From contig JANLYO010000195.1 of assembly GCA_031365665.1 (NCBI GenBank), positions 6,404-70,403 on the forward strand: 64,000 nucleotides of DNA, written 5' to 3'. This document shows, one piece after another, positions 34,210 through 43,083 of this stretch; position 1 is the first letter of the stretch, and every line of letters begins with the position of its first letter. A program made the position numbers and the translations under genes. The notes beneath the pieces are model-generated. The model had not been told where the DNA came from, ran no database searches, and worked only from the letters and a program-made list of their open reading frames with translations. Origin of the DNA: JANYCG01 sp031365665. Its GTDB lineage: Bacteria; Pseudomonadota; Gammaproteobacteria; Burkholderiales; Burkholderiaceae_C.

Positions 34210-34698
34210 ATGGAACTCAAGCTCAACGGCAAGGCTGTCCAGCTCGATGCCGACTCCAACATGCCACTTTTGTGGGCGCTCAGAGACGAGCTCAAACTCA
34301 CCGGCACCAAGTTCGGCTGCGGCATCGCCGCTTGCGGCGCATGTACGGTGCATCTGGACGGGCAGGCCGTGCGCTCCTGCGTGACGCCGCTGTCGTCTGT
34401 TGCGGGCAAAAGCATCCGCACCATCGAGTCCCTGGGCAGCGCCGACAAGCCCCACCCCTTGCAGGCGGCGTGGGTGGCCGAGCAGGTGCCGCAGTGCGGT
34501 TATTGCCAAAGCGGCATGTTGATGGCGGCCGCCGCGCTCTTGGAGAAAAACCCCCAACCCAGCGATGCCGACATCGACGCGGCGATCACCAACATCTGCC
34601 GCTGTGGCACCTACCAGCGCGTGCGCAAAGCCATTCACCGGGCGGCGGGCAAGCCTGTAGCCGCCGTCACCATCACGTCTCGGGGAGCCGCAGCATGA
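34210..34698 (+). CDS. (2Fe-2S) subunit of molybdenum hydroxylase (isoquinoline 1-oxidoreductase alpha-like)
   Basis: 162-residue electron-transfer subunit with two [2Fe-2S] sites: plant-type cluster C37, C42, C45 and C57, and the helical-domain cluster C96, C99, C130, C132 (CGYC and CRC). It carries electrons from the large molybdenum subunit. AGGAGCGCCT before ATG 34210 decides the start over 34129. It overlaps the next gene by ATGA. There is no FAD subunit, as in IorAB- and aldehyde-oxidase-like two-subunit enzymes. Confidence 0.9.
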   Translation: MELKLNGKAVQLDADSNMPLLWALRDELKLTGTKFGCGIAACGACTVHLDGQAVRSCVTPLSSVAGKSIRTIESLGSADKPHPLQAAWVAEQVPQCGYCQSGMLMAAAALLEKNPQPSDADIDAAITNICRCGTYQRVRKAIHRAAGKPVAAVTITSRGAAA

Positions 34699-36965
34699 AG
34701 CGCCGTACCTGGATTTTGGGCGGCATGGGCGCTTTGGGCGCTTTAGTCGTCGGTTGGGGGGTGATGCCGATGCGCTCGCGTCTGGGCAAACCGGAGCACA
34801 TGTTGCCACCTACGCAGGGCGAGGTGGCGCTCAACGGCTGGATCAAGATCGCACCGGACGGCAGCGTGGCGTTGGCGATGGCGCGCGCTGAAATGGGCCA
34901 GGGCGTCCACACGGCTTTGGCGATGTTGGTGGCCGAGGAGCTTGATGTGCCTTTGACGCGTGTCCGCCTGGAGCAGGCCGGGCCAGACTCGATCTACGGC
35001 AACGTGATGGCGATGCGTTCGGCGCTGTTTTTCCATCCGATGGACATGCAGGGCGAGGTGCTGCCCGCCAAGATCCGCGTGACCCATTGGCTGCTGGACA
35101 AAACCGTGCGCGAGCTGGGTTTGAACCTCACTGGCGGCTCCAGCAGCGTCTCGGATGCCTGGGATCACCTGCGCATGGCAGCGGCCCTGGCGCGCGCCAG
35201 CTTGCTGGCTGCTGCTGCCGAGGCCTGGAAAGTGCCGGTGGCAGAGATCAAGGTCGTCGAAGGCGTGATCCAGCATGCCTCGGGCAAAAGGGGCCACTAC
35301 GGCGAGTTTGGCAAGGGCGCGCTCACGCAGATTGTCAAAGACGTCAAACCCAAAGACCGCAAGGATTGGAAACTGATCGGCAGCGCCGCGCTGCGCACCG
35401 ACGTTCCGGGCAAAGTAGACGGCAGCGCCCGCTTCGGCCTCGATGCAAGGCCCGAAGGAGTGGTGTTTGCCACGGTGCGCCAGTCGCCCATGTTGGGCGG
35501 CTCTTTGGGCAACCTGGATGTCAAGGCGGCCATGGCGATCCCGGGTGTCGAACGTGTTGTGGCCTTGCAGGCCTACGCGGGCAGCAGCGCCGGTTTTGCA
35601 GTGGTCGGCAAGACCACTTGGCATGCCTTGCAGGGCGCCGCTGCCGTCGAAGCCACGTGGAAACAGCGGCCCCTGGGCGCACTCAACAGCAAAGACATCC
35701 AGGCGCAACTCAGCCAGGCTGCCCAGGCCGAGGATGGCTTCAGCTTCTACGAAAAAGGCGATTTGAAATCCGCGCTGGCCAAAGCCAGCCGCGTGTTGGA
35801 AGCGACTTACACCGCGCCATTCCTGGCCCATGCCACGATGGAACCGATGAACTGCACGGCCCAGGTCAAAGACGGCCAGGTGACGATCTGGACCGGCACG
35901 CAGGTGCCCGACTTGGCCCGCGCAGCTGCGGCTCAGGTGGCAGGCGTGCCGATTGAAAAAGTCAGCTTGCACGCACTGCTCCTGGGAGGCGGTTTTGGCC
36001 GCCGATTGGAGGTCGATTACGTCGCGCAAGCCGTGCGTGTGGCCATGGATTGCGGCGGCCGCCCGGTGCAATTGGTCTGGTCGCGCGAAGAAGACACCAT
36101 GCATGACATGTACCGGCCCATGTTGGTGGCGCACCTGAAGGCCTCGGTGGATGTGCCAGGTGGTTTCAGCGCCCTGTCGATCAAATCGGCGGGCGATGCG
36201 ATCACCCCGCGCTTCATGGAGCGCGTGCTGCCGGCCCTGGCGGGGCCAGTCGATACACCCGACAAAACCGCTGCCGAGGGCCTCTTCAATTTGCCCTACG
36301 GTTTTGCCCACCAGCACATGGCGCATGTGGCCACACGCATGGGCGTGCCGATTGGCAACTGGCGCTCGGTCGGGCATTCACACAACGCCTTCATCTCGGA
36401 GAGTTTCGTCGACGAGATCGCGCATGAGACGAAGCAAGACCCGCTGGCCCTGCGCCGCGCCTTGCTCAAAGACGCGCCGCGTTATCTGGCGGTGCTGAAC
36501 CTGGCCGCTGAAAAAGCCAAATGGGGCAGCGCCTTGCCCTCGGGGCGCGCGCGCGGCATCGCCTTGCAGGAGTCGTTTGGGTCCATCGTCGCCGAAGTGG
36601 CCGAGGTGTCGATGCAAGACGGCAAGCCGCGCGTGCACCGCGTGGTGTGTGCGATTGATTGCGGCACCGTGGTCAACCCGAACATCGTGGCGCAGCAGAT
36701 GGAAAGCGCCGTCATCTACGGTTTGACGGCCGCCTTGTACGGCAAGATCGACATCGTCGATGGCGTGGTGCAGCAGACCAACTTCAACAACTATGAGATG
36801 GTGAGACTCGCCGATGCACCGGTGGTTGAAACCCACATCTTGCCCAGCACCGGCCACCCCACCGGTGTGGGTGAGCCGGGCCTGCCGCCCTTGGCCCCCG
36901 CCGTGGCGAACGCCTTGTTTGCATTGACTGGCAAACGCCACCGCAGTTTGCCGCTGGTGGCTTGA
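34695..36965 (+). CDS. Molybdopterin-binding large subunit of molybdenum hydroxylase (IorB/xanthine dehydrogenase family)
   Basis: 756-residue catalytic subunit that hydroxylates an N-heterocycle or aldehyde with water as oxygen source. An N-terminal twin-arginine-like signal (KRRTWILGGMGALGALVVGWG) suggests periplasmic location. Family blocks include AMARAEMGQGVHTALAMLVAEEL, LLGGGFGRRLEVDYVAQAV, NWRSVGHSHNAFISESFVDEIA and the C-terminal catalytic-Glu motif GVGEPGLPPLAPAVANAL. It is translated from ATG 34695 overlapping the small subunit stop, and its own stop overlaps the TetR gene start. The native substrate is not identifiable. Confidence 0.92.
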   Translation: MKRRTWILGGMGALGALVVGWGVMPMRSRLGKPEHMLPPTQGEVALNGWIKIAPDGSVALAMARAEMGQGVHTALAMLVAEELDVPLTRVRLEQAGPDSIYGNVMAMRSALFFHPMDMQGEVLPAKIRVTHWLLDKTVRELGLNLTGGSSSVSDAWDHLRMAAALARASLLAAAAEAWKVPVAEIKVVEGVIQHASGKRGHYGEFGKGALTQIVKDVKPKDRKDWKLIGSAALRTDVPGKVDGSARFGLDARPEGVVFATVRQSPMLGGSLGNLDVKAAMAIPGVERVVALQAYAGSSAGFAVVGKTTWHALQGAAAVEATWKQRPLGALNSKDIQAQLSQAAQAEDGFSFYEKGDLKSALAKASRVLEATYTAPFLAHATMEPMNCTAQVKDGQVTIWTGTQVPDLARAAAAQVAGVPIEKVSLHALLLGGGFGRRLEVDYVAQAVRVAMDCGGRPVQLVWSREEDTMHDMYRPMLVAHLKASVDVPGGFSALSIKSAGDAITPRFMERVLPALAGPVDTPDKTAAEGLFNLPYGFAHQHMAHVATRMGVPIGNWRSVGHSHNAFISESFVDEIAHETKQDPLALRRALLKDAPRYLAVLNLAAEKAKWGSALPSGRARGIALQESFGSIVAEVAEVSMQDGKPRVHRVVCAIDCGTVVNPNIVAQQMESAVIYGLTAALYGKIDIVDGVVQQTNFNNYEMVRLADAPVVETHILPSTGHPTGVGEPGLPPLAPAVANALFALTGKRHRSLPLVA

Positions 36966-37627
36966 TGGCCGGGCGACGCGCTCGCAGCGCCCTGGCCAAA
37001 GACGAGCGGCGTGCCAACCTGGTCGCCGCAGCCACCCGCCTGTTTGCAAACGCTGACTTCAGCGCCATCACGATTGCCCGTGTTGCCGAGGAGGCAGGCG
37101 TGGCCAAAGGCACGGCCTACCTGTATTTCGCGAACAAGGAGACCTTGTTTCTGGAGCTGATGCGGGCCGAGTTCAATGCCTGGCTAGAGACGTTTTTGCA
37201 GAGCGTGAAGCGTCAACGCTCGGCCTCGCTGGTGGTGCAGTTGCCGAAAATTGTGGCCAAAAGTTTTGCCGGCCGCCCGCACATCCGGCGCTTGATGGTG
37301 CTGCAACACACCGTGCTGGAGGCCAACCTGGGCGACGTTGCCGCCCGCGACTTCAAACTGCAAATGCGGGCGCTGATGGATCAGGTGGCGGCCGCCATCG
37401 TGCCCAAAATTCCCGGCTGGCGCAGGGCGGACGCCCAGGTGTTCATCATGCAGACCATCGCGCTGGTCATCAGCGTGACCCAGCTTTCAGAGCCGCCGCC
37501 GGTAATCGCCCGCGTGTTGGCCTCAGACGACCGCCTCAAGCCGATGCGCATCGCTTTCGAGCCCTTTCTGGCCTTGACTTTGGCGGCGTTGTTGCGCGGC
37601 AGTTTGCGCCAGGCGAAAAGCGCTTAG
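36965..37627 (+). CDS. TetR/AcrR-family regulator of the molybdenum hydroxylase operon
   Basis: 220-residue TetR repressor. The HTH is in RRANLVAAATRLFANADFSAITIARVAEEAGVAKGTAYLYFANKETLF (residues 18-62), followed by a helical ligand domain. ATG 36965 overlaps the preceding TGA by one base (TGATG), so it is the third gene of the operon. A perfect 8-bp-arm dyad sits in the operon promoter at 34118. The 3' end overlaps the convergent glcF end by four bases. Confidence 0.9.
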   Translation: MAGRRARSALAKDERRANLVAAATRLFANADFSAITIARVAEEAGVAKGTAYLYFANKETLFLELMRAEFNAWLETFLQSVKRQRSASLVVQLPKIVAKSFAGRPHIRRLMVLQHTVLEANLGDVAARDFKLQMRALMDQVAAAIVPKIPGWRRADAQVFIMQTIALVISVTQLSEPPPVIARVLASDDRLKPMRIAFEPFLALTLAALLRGSLRQAKSA

Positions 37628-38901
37628 TTCGGTTGTGCTGCAAGGGCTTCATCCAGCACTTCCACCCAATGCCGCACCGGAGTGGCCGTGCCGCTTTGCA
37701 GGTGGGTGATGCAGCCGATGTTGGCGCTGATGATCTCCTCGGCCTGGGTGTCGGCCAGGTGGCCCAGTTTGCGGTCGCGCAACTGGTAGGCCAAGTCGGC
37801 TTGCAGCACCGAATAGGTGCCCGCCGAGCCGCAACACAGGTGCGGCTCGTTGAAAATCGGTTTGACATCAAACCCGAGCCGCGCGAAGTGGGTTTCAACC
37901 CCGCCTTTGAGTTGCTGCCCGTGTTGCAACGTGCAGGGCGGGTGAAAAGCGAGGGACTTGCCCACGGACTTTCCTGCTGATCCCAACTTGGCCTGCAGTT
38001 GCCCCGCCAGTGCATCCGCCAGCTCGGGCAGCCATTCGCTCAGGTCTTTAGTCAAGGCGCTGATACGTTGGGCTTTGGCGGCGTAAAGCGGGTCATCCTT
38101 CAATACGTGGCCGTAGTCTTTGACCATCACGCCGCAGCCTGAGGCGTTCATCAGAATGGCCTCGACCTTGCCTTCACCGTTGGAACCTGCCCCGTCCAAA
38201 TAAGGCCACCAAGCGTCGATATTGGCACGCATCTGTATCTTGCCTCCGTCGTGGTCGTTCAGGTGGAATTTGACGGCACCGCAGCAAGTGGCGCTCTGGG
38301 CCACCACGCTTTGTATGCCCGCCGCATCCAGCACCCGTACGGTGGCGCTGTCGATGTTGGGCATCATTGACGGCTGCACGCAGCCTTTGAGCAGCAGCAC
38401 TTTGCGCTTGTGGGTGCGCGTGGGCCAGGCACCGGGGGCCTGCCGGGGCGGCACTTTGTTTTTGAGCGACTCGGGCATCAAGCCGCGCACCATTTGCCCG
38501 AGCTTCATCGCGGGCGCGAACAGCGGCGAGGTCATGCCTTCTTTCAAGGCCCAGCGCAGCGCCTGTTCACCGGCGGGGCGCGGCACTTTGGCATCGACCA
38601 GCTTGCGGCCAATGTCCACCAGATGACCGTAATCGACGCCGCTGGGGCAAGTGCTTTCGCAGTTGCGGCAGGTCAGACAGCGGTCCAGGTGCAACTGGGT
38701 TTTACGGGTGGGCGTTTCGCCTTCGAGCACCTGCTTCATGAGGTAAATGCGGCCGCGCGGGCCGTCCAGCTCGTCACCCAGAAGTTGGTAGGTCGGGCAG
38801 GTCGCGGTGCAGAAGCCGCAGTGAACACACTTGCGCAGAATCGCCTCGGCGGTTTGGCCGTCTGCCGTGTTTTGGTATTCAGGCGCGAGATGGGTTTGCA
38901 T
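37624..38901 (-). CDS. glcF: Glycolate oxidase iron-sulfur subunit GlcF
   Basis: 425-residue Fe-S subunit of glycolate dehydrogenase, passing electrons from FAD subunits to the membrane. Two [4Fe-4S] ferredoxin motifs lie at CVHCGFCTATCP and CLTCRNCESTCPSGV near residues 31-80, and two CCG domains follow, CCGAVKFH and CCGSAGTYSVLQ. It is 26 bases after glcE on the same strand. The usual catalytic subunit gene glcD is not in this window. Confidence 0.93.
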   Translation of the reverse strand: MQTHLAPEYQNTADGQTAEAILRKCVHCGFCTATCPTYQLLGDELDGPRGRIYLMKQVLEGETPTRKTQLHLDRCLTCRNCESTCPSGVDYGHLVDIGRKLVDAKVPRPAGEQALRWALKEGMTSPLFAPAMKLGQMVRGLMPESLKNKVPPRQAPGAWPTRTHKRKVLLLKGCVQPSMMPNIDSATVRVLDAAGIQSVVAQSATCCGAVKFHLNDHDGGKIQMRANIDAWWPYLDGAGSNGEGKVEAILMNASGCGVMVKDYGHVLKDDPLYAAKAQRISALTKDLSEWLPELADALAGQLQAKLGSAGKSVGKSLAFHPPCTLQHGQQLKGGVETHFARLGFDVKPIFNEPHLCCGSAGTYSVLQADLAYQLRDRKLGHLADTQAEEIISANIGCITHLQSGTATPVRHWVEVLDEALAAQPN

Positions 38902-38927
38902 GGCGATGGGGCGATTCTGGATTTGGC

Positions 38928-40133
38928 TTAAAAAGCGGCGTACAGACGCTGGCGGTTGAAGACGCCGTGCGGGTCGAATTCGGTTTTGAGCCTTTGTGCA
39001 ATCTGTAAATTTATATTTGACACATCAATACCAAAGTTTTTTTGATAGTTAGGCCTCGTATCTTCTGAATAGTTTGTAATAAATAACGAAGTATTTTTGA
39101 TTGTATTTTTATCTATATTTGTTATAAAATCTATTTCAGACGATGGTATTTTGACCCACCGCAAGGCCCCATGCCACTCCATGAGTTGCGGCCATGGCAG
39201 CGCCAGCACCGGTGTGGTTTGCGCCACACTCATGCGCCACACAGCAAAGTCCTGTTGCGGCGCGGCGCTGAAAAATGGCAGCTTCAAGTCGCGGCACTGC
39301 TGCCATTCGATGGCGGCCTGGGTGTTGTCCATCACCTGGCCACCCAACGTGCCGGTCATCGTTTGAATGGCCGCCTGCACAGCCGCTTTGGCGCCGCGCA
39401 AACGCAGATGCAGCCGGCCCGGACCCGTGGGCGCGCGGGCGTCAAGCGCCTGCCAGCGGCTCGCATTGAGTGGCAGGGGCTGGCCGCCCCAGAGGTTGAG
39501 TTGCCGCAGCGCGGTGGCCTGGTCCATCTGAAACACCAGCGTGGCTTCGGCGGGCGACACGGGCAAGACCTTGAGCGATACCTCGGTGATCAGCCCCAGC
39601 GTGCCCATGGCGCCCACCATCAGGCGCGACACGTCATAACCCGCCACGTTTTTCATCACCGTGCCGCCAAAACGCAGCAACTCGGCGCGGCCATTGAGCA
39701 GTTCGAGCCCCAGCACGTAGTCGCGCACGCCGCCCACGCTGGCCCGTGCAGGGCCTGCCAGCCCGGCGGCCACCATGCCGCCGATGGTCGCCGTCTGGTT
39801 GCCAAAATGGGGCGGCTCGAAGGGAAGGCACTGGCCTTTTTCAGCCAGCGCCGCTTCCAGCTCGGCCAGAGGTGTGCCGGCGCGCACCGTCACCACGAGT
39901 TCGCTGGGCTCGTAATTGACGATGCCACGCAAGGGCGTCGTGTCCAGCAAATCGCCTTGTCTTGCGTGAAGCTGGCGCAAGCCGGAGGGCACGTAAAAAT
40001 CTTTGCTGCCGCCGCCGCGTATCCGCAACGATGTTTGGTTGGCAGCGGCGCTTTTCACCTGATCGGTGATGCGCTGCAGCGCGGCGCTGTACGCGCCGGG
40101 AGCGCCTGAAGATTTATCGGCGTTGTCAGGCAC
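38928..40133 (-). CDS. glcE: Glycolate oxidase FAD-binding subunit GlcE
   Basis: 401-residue FAD-linked subunit. FAD_binding_4 features include SLRIRGGGSKDFY, IVNYEPSELVVTVRAGTPLAELEAALAEKGQ, GGMVAAGLAGPARASVGGVRDYVLGLE and FGGTVMKNVAGYDVSRLMVGAMGTLG. The C-terminus keeps FDPHGVFNRQRLY. Between about residues 330 and 378 (plus-strand 39000-39150) the codons turn strikingly AT-rich and include a copy of the dispersed TAGCAA-type repeat in frame, giving FITNYSEDTRPNYQK. The reading frame is intact and flanking family residues persist, so the protein may still work. Confidence 0.92.
   Translation of the reverse strand: MPDNADKSSGAPGAYSAALQRITDQVKSAAANQTSLRIRGGGSKDFYVPSGLRQLHARQGDLLDTTPLRGIVNYEPSELVVTVRAGTPLAELEAALAEKGQCLPFEPPHFGNQTATIGGMVAAGLAGPARASVGGVRDYVLGLELLNGRAELLRFGGTVMKNVAGYDVSRLMVGAMGTLGLITEVSLKVLPVSPAEATLVFQMDQATALRQLNLWGGQPLPLNASRWQALDARAPTGPGRLHLRLRGAKAAVQAAIQTMTGTLGGQVMDNTQAAIEWQQCRDLKLPFFSAAPQQDFAVWRMSVAQTTPVLALPWPQLMEWHGALRWVKIPSSEIDFITNIDKNTIKNTSLFITNYSEDTRPNYQKNFGIDVSNINLQIAQRLKTEFDPHGVFNRQRLYAAF
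39045..39085 (-). repeat. AT-rich dispersed repeat core inside glcE
   Basis: On the minus strand TTACAA (39079-39074), 17 bases ending ATACG, then AGGCCTAACT. It matches copy D almost base for base (CAAACTATTCA, then ATACGAGGC). It lies in a GC-poor patch in an otherwise GC-rich gene and is read in frame. Confidence 0.6.
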
Positions 40134-40138
40134 GGTGC

Positions 40139-41050
40139 TCAGTCCTGGAAAAAATTCACGGGCAGCCCCGGTACGTCCACCCGCATGGAAAACACGCAGC
40201 CGGACTGCGGCAGTGCCTTCAGTTCGTCAGCGGGACGGCCCTGGCGGGCGGAGGTGAGGTAGAGGGTTTTCAAATCATCACCGCCAAAACACGGCATGGT
40301 GGGGCATTGGGCGGGCACTTCAAAATTCGCCAGCACCTGGCCTTGTGGGCTCAATTGCAGCACCTGGCCGCCTTCGTACATCGCGACCCAGTAGTTGCCC
40401 GCTGCATCCACTGAAGCGCCATCGGGCCGTCCCGCGTAACCCGGCTGACCAGGCAACCAGCAGATGGGTTTCTCGGGAAATTGGGCAAACACCCGCTCGC
40501 GGCGCATCAGATTGGCATCGGCGTCCCAGTCCCAGGCGCGAATCGTCGCAGTGGTGGTGTCGCCCCAGTACAGAGTTTGATGGTCAGGCGACCAGGCCAA
40601 GCCGTTGGCGATGGTGGCCCCGCCTGCCATGCGCTGGGCCACCGCCGTACCGGATCGGCAATCCAGCGCAAACAGCTCGGCGGCGGGGGTGGTGCGTGGC
40701 TCAAACATGGTGCCCGCCCAGAATCGCCCGTGCACATCGGCTTTGCCGTCGTTGAAGCGGGTGCTAGCCGGATCATGGGCAAAACGATGCAGCAAGCGAA
40801 GTGGGCCGCCCCAAGTGGCGGCGCGGTAAACGCCGTCGCGCAGCGCAATGACCAAGCCGCCAGTGGCCGCGGGCGCGATGCAGCCGGGCTCGCTGGGCAT
40901 CACCCAAGTTTCAACCTCGCCCATGAAGACGTTGCAGCGCAAAATCTTTTTGCCTGCAATATCGACCCAATACAAGCTCTGCTCGTGCGGATGCCAAAAA
41001 GGCGACTCGCCCAGCTCGCTGGGGGCGGGCGCAACGACAGTCCAGCTCAT
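40139..41050 (-). CDS. SMP-30/gluconolactonase/LRE-family protein
   Basis: 303-residue six-bladed beta-propeller lactonase, probably opening a sugar lactone with a divalent metal. Metal-site regions are visible: ELGESPFWHPHEQSLYWVDI (Glu ligand), NGLAWSPDHQTLYWGDT (Asn) and RPDGASVDAAGNYWVAMY (Asp). RFNDGKADVHGRFWAGTM is a signature segment. It starts just downstream of an aldose 1-epimerase gene on the same strand and five bases before glcE, so epimerase, lactonase and glcEF may be one transcript. Confidence 0.9.
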   Translation of the reverse strand: MSWTVVAPAPSELGESPFWHPHEQSLYWVDIAGKKILRCNVFMGEVETWVMPSEPGCIAPAATGGLVIALRDGVYRAATWGGPLRLLHRFAHDPASTRFNDGKADVHGRFWAGTMFEPRTTPAAELFALDCRSGTAVAQRMAGGATIANGLAWSPDHQTLYWGDTTTATIRAWDWDADANLMRRERVFAQFPEKPICWLPGQPGYAGRPDGASVDAAGNYWVAMYEGGQVLQLSPQGQVLANFEVPAQCPTMPCFGGDDLKTLYLTSARQGRPADELKALPQSGCVFSMRVDVPGLPVNFFQD

Positions 41051-41081
41051 CGCGGTGCCACCTGCCGTACGTTGTTTTGCG

Positions 41082-41948
41082 TCACGAAGCGGCGTCCACG
41101 CGGATCGTCATTTCAGCCGACATCGACTCAGCCGGCTGCAGCACCTGCACGCCCAGGGCCCCGGCGCTGGCCACGCCGCGCGCCATCAGGTTGAGCGCGT
41201 TGTTGACGTGACTGACCGGCTCGATGGCGATGTGGCCCAGCGTTGCGTTGGTGCAGACCACCAGGCTGGCCAGCGCGCTGCTGACACGGGTGTGGAACAA
41301 CTCGTCGCGCAGATGCAATTCGCCGCTCCAGCCGTCGAAGCAGTGGTCCACGTCCAGCAGGGCGGCTTCCACGTCCATGCCCTGCGTGGGCGTGCGCGCC
41401 GTGGGCAGTTTGGCCGCGTCCATCTCCCACCGGCCAGCCGCCTTGAAGCTGATGCGGCTTTGTCGGCGCTTGACAAACCAGGGGTGCCAGCCCAGGCCCA
41501 CCGGCGTTGCGGCTTTGGACTGGTTGGTGATGCTCAGCGTCAACTCCAGCTCGTTGCCGGTAAGCCGAAAGGCCTGCGAGGTGTCAAAGGCAAAAGGCCA
41601 GGCGGCGTCGGGCTTGTGCTCGTAGGACAAGATGGCAAAGTTATCGCTCGCCTCCAGCACCTCCCAGGGCCGCTGCCAACCCACACCGTGGATGGCGTGC
41701 GGCTCGTTGCCGAAATTCTTGACCAGCGGGTGGCTGGTGCCGTTCCACGTCAGCGTGGCGTGGCCGATGCGGTTGGAAAACGGCACCAGCGGGTAGCTGC
41801 CGGATTCACGCGCCGAAGCCAGCGGCTTGCCAATTGAGGAGCGCAGAACGGGCACATCGCCCATCCACAGGCCTGCGATGCAGGCGCCCAGGTCGGGTTC
41901 GATGTCGCAGCGGAATTGGCCTTGGGTGAGCGTGATGCGGGTGGTCAT
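41082..41948 (-). CDS. Aldose 1-epimerase (galactose mutarotase family)
   Basis: 288-residue mutarotase-like enzyme interconverting alpha and beta hexose anomers. Markers are VPFSNRIGHATLTWNG, the HAIHGVGWQRPWEV block (catalytic His), PVGLGWHPWF and a C-terminal catalytic-Glu region. MTTRITLTQGQFRCDIEPDLGACI is the natural N-terminus; in-frame codons upstream to 42293 are not homologous. It precedes the lactonase gene by 31 bases, a sensible pairing for sugar oxidation. The 290 bases upstream to 42240 show no gene or clear signal. Confidence 0.88.
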   Translation of the reverse strand: MTTRITLTQGQFRCDIEPDLGACIAGLWMGDVPVLRSSIGKPLASARESGSYPLVPFSNRIGHATLTWNGTSHPLVKNFGNEPHAIHGVGWQRPWEVLEASDNFAILSYEHKPDAAWPFAFDTSQAFRLTGNELELTLSITNQSKAATPVGLGWHPWFVKRRQSRISFKAAGRWEMDAAKLPTARTPTQGMDVEAALLDVDHCFDGWSGELHLRDELFHTRVSSALASLVVCTNATLGHIAIEPVSHVNNALNLMARGVASAGALGVQVLQPAESMSAEMTIRVDAAS

Positions 41949-42240
41949 GTGGGCGTTGGTCTCCTCTGCGTGATTGTGCCTTGCCCACAGAAGCTTGTGC
42001 CGCTGCCCACCCAGCACGGCGACAACCAGGTTGGCGGGTTTTAATTCAGGGTGTCTTGCCGTTCGGCCGCGTTGCGTAATCGGAGATACTTTGTCCCGTT
42101 TCGGGGCCAATGGTTGCGCCATGCAAAGGTTTGCTTTCCTTGCTACCTGCCCACATGGGGAATAGCCGCGTTGAGGGTGCCATCGATCAAGGGATCCTGA
42201 AGCGATAACGTCTGGTACTTCAGTCCGAAGAAAGGCCACC

Positions 42241-43026
42241 ATGAATGAAAAGCCGCAATACAGCACCTGGATACGCGTGAACAAGATCGTCACCTTCTGG
42301 GCGCTGGCGATCGCTTTTTTTGCGATGGGGCTGGCTTCCTTTGTGGAGATTTGGTTCCTGATTGCGTTCGTGCCAGGCTTGCTCTTCGCCTACATCGCCA
42401 TGACCGTCACGCTGATCCACCTGCGGTTTTCGAAAACCGGCGGTGACTACCAGAACAGGATCCATGACCTGCTTCTGTCGCACAGGAGCGTCACGGGCGA
42501 AACGGTCGACATCGGTTGCGGCAACGGAAGCCTGACCATCAAGTCAGCCCGTGGTGACGGGGCATCGCATCATGTTGGCATGGATTTCTGGGGAAGCAAC
42601 TGGGAATATTCACTGGAACAATGCCAGATGAACGCAAGACTTGAAGGTGTCGGCAACGTCGAGTTCCTCAAAGGCACAGCTGCAAAGACCGTATTCACCG
42701 ATGGCAGGTTTTCGTGCGCTCTGTCCTGCCTGACGTTTCACGAGGTGCAGGACGAGTCGAACAAGTTGAATGTGGTGAAGGAAGCGCTTCGCATACTGAA
42801 ACCGGGTGGCTGCTACGTATTTTTGGACCTTTTTGATGACATCCAACACTATCCGGGTATGAACGAGGTCCGATCAACCGTCGAACACTGCGCATGCACG
42901 ATCACGGTGGACAAGCCCCTGTCTGAATTGATGCCCTTGCCCTATCCGCTCAACGGAAAGAAGGCGCTGCGGTTTGCGCGCTTGCTGTGCGGAACCAAGC
43001 GCAGCGCGTTGGCAACTGCCAATTAA
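42241..43026 (+). CDS. Membrane-anchored class I SAM-dependent methyltransferase
   Basis: 261-residue methyltransferase with two N-terminal membrane helices (IVTFWALAIAFFAMGLASFV and IWFLIAFVPGLLFAYIAMTVTLI, about residues 15-60). The AdoMet-binding motif I VDIGCGNGSLTIKSA is near residue 90-103, and motifs FSCALSCLTFHEVQD and LRILKPGGCYVFLDLF follow. The substrate is likely a lipid or a membrane quinone-like molecule, from the location only. It is lower in GC than neighbours and has no operon partner. AAAGGCCACC precedes ATG 42241. Confidence 0.8.
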   Translation: MNEKPQYSTWIRVNKIVTFWALAIAFFAMGLASFVEIWFLIAFVPGLLFAYIAMTVTLIHLRFSKTGGDYQNRIHDLLLSHRSVTGETVDIGCGNGSLTIKSARGDGASHHVGMDFWGSNWEYSLEQCQMNARLEGVGNVEFLKGTAAKTVFTDGRFSCALSCLTFHEVQDESNKLNVVKEALRILKPGGCYVFLDLFDDIQHYPGMNEVRSTVEHCACTITVDKPLSELMPLPYPLNGKKALRFARLLCGTKRSALATAN

Positions 43027-43027
43027 A

Positions 43028-43060
43028 AAGCCCCCGACAGCCAAAGCCATCGGGGGCAAT
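43028..43060 (-). terminator. Rho-independent terminator of amtB operon
   Basis: Minus strand GCCCCCGA (43057-43050), a 12-base loop, TCGGGGGC (43037-43030) and CTTTTTAATT. The U-run is on the amtB strand; the methyltransferase on the plus strand may use the hairpin too but lacks a T-tract. Confidence 0.85.
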
Positions 43061-43083
43061 TCAATTAGCGAAACTGCGGGAGA

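Noticed and set aside
39171..40109. Long plus-strand frame antisense to glcE
   Set aside because: No domain, Arg/His/Gln-rich composition typical of a reverse-frame shadow, and glcE has conserved FAD motifs.
43028..43060. Terminator of the plus-strand methyltransferase
   Set aside because: The T-run follows the stem only on the minus strand, so it is assigned to the amtB operon.
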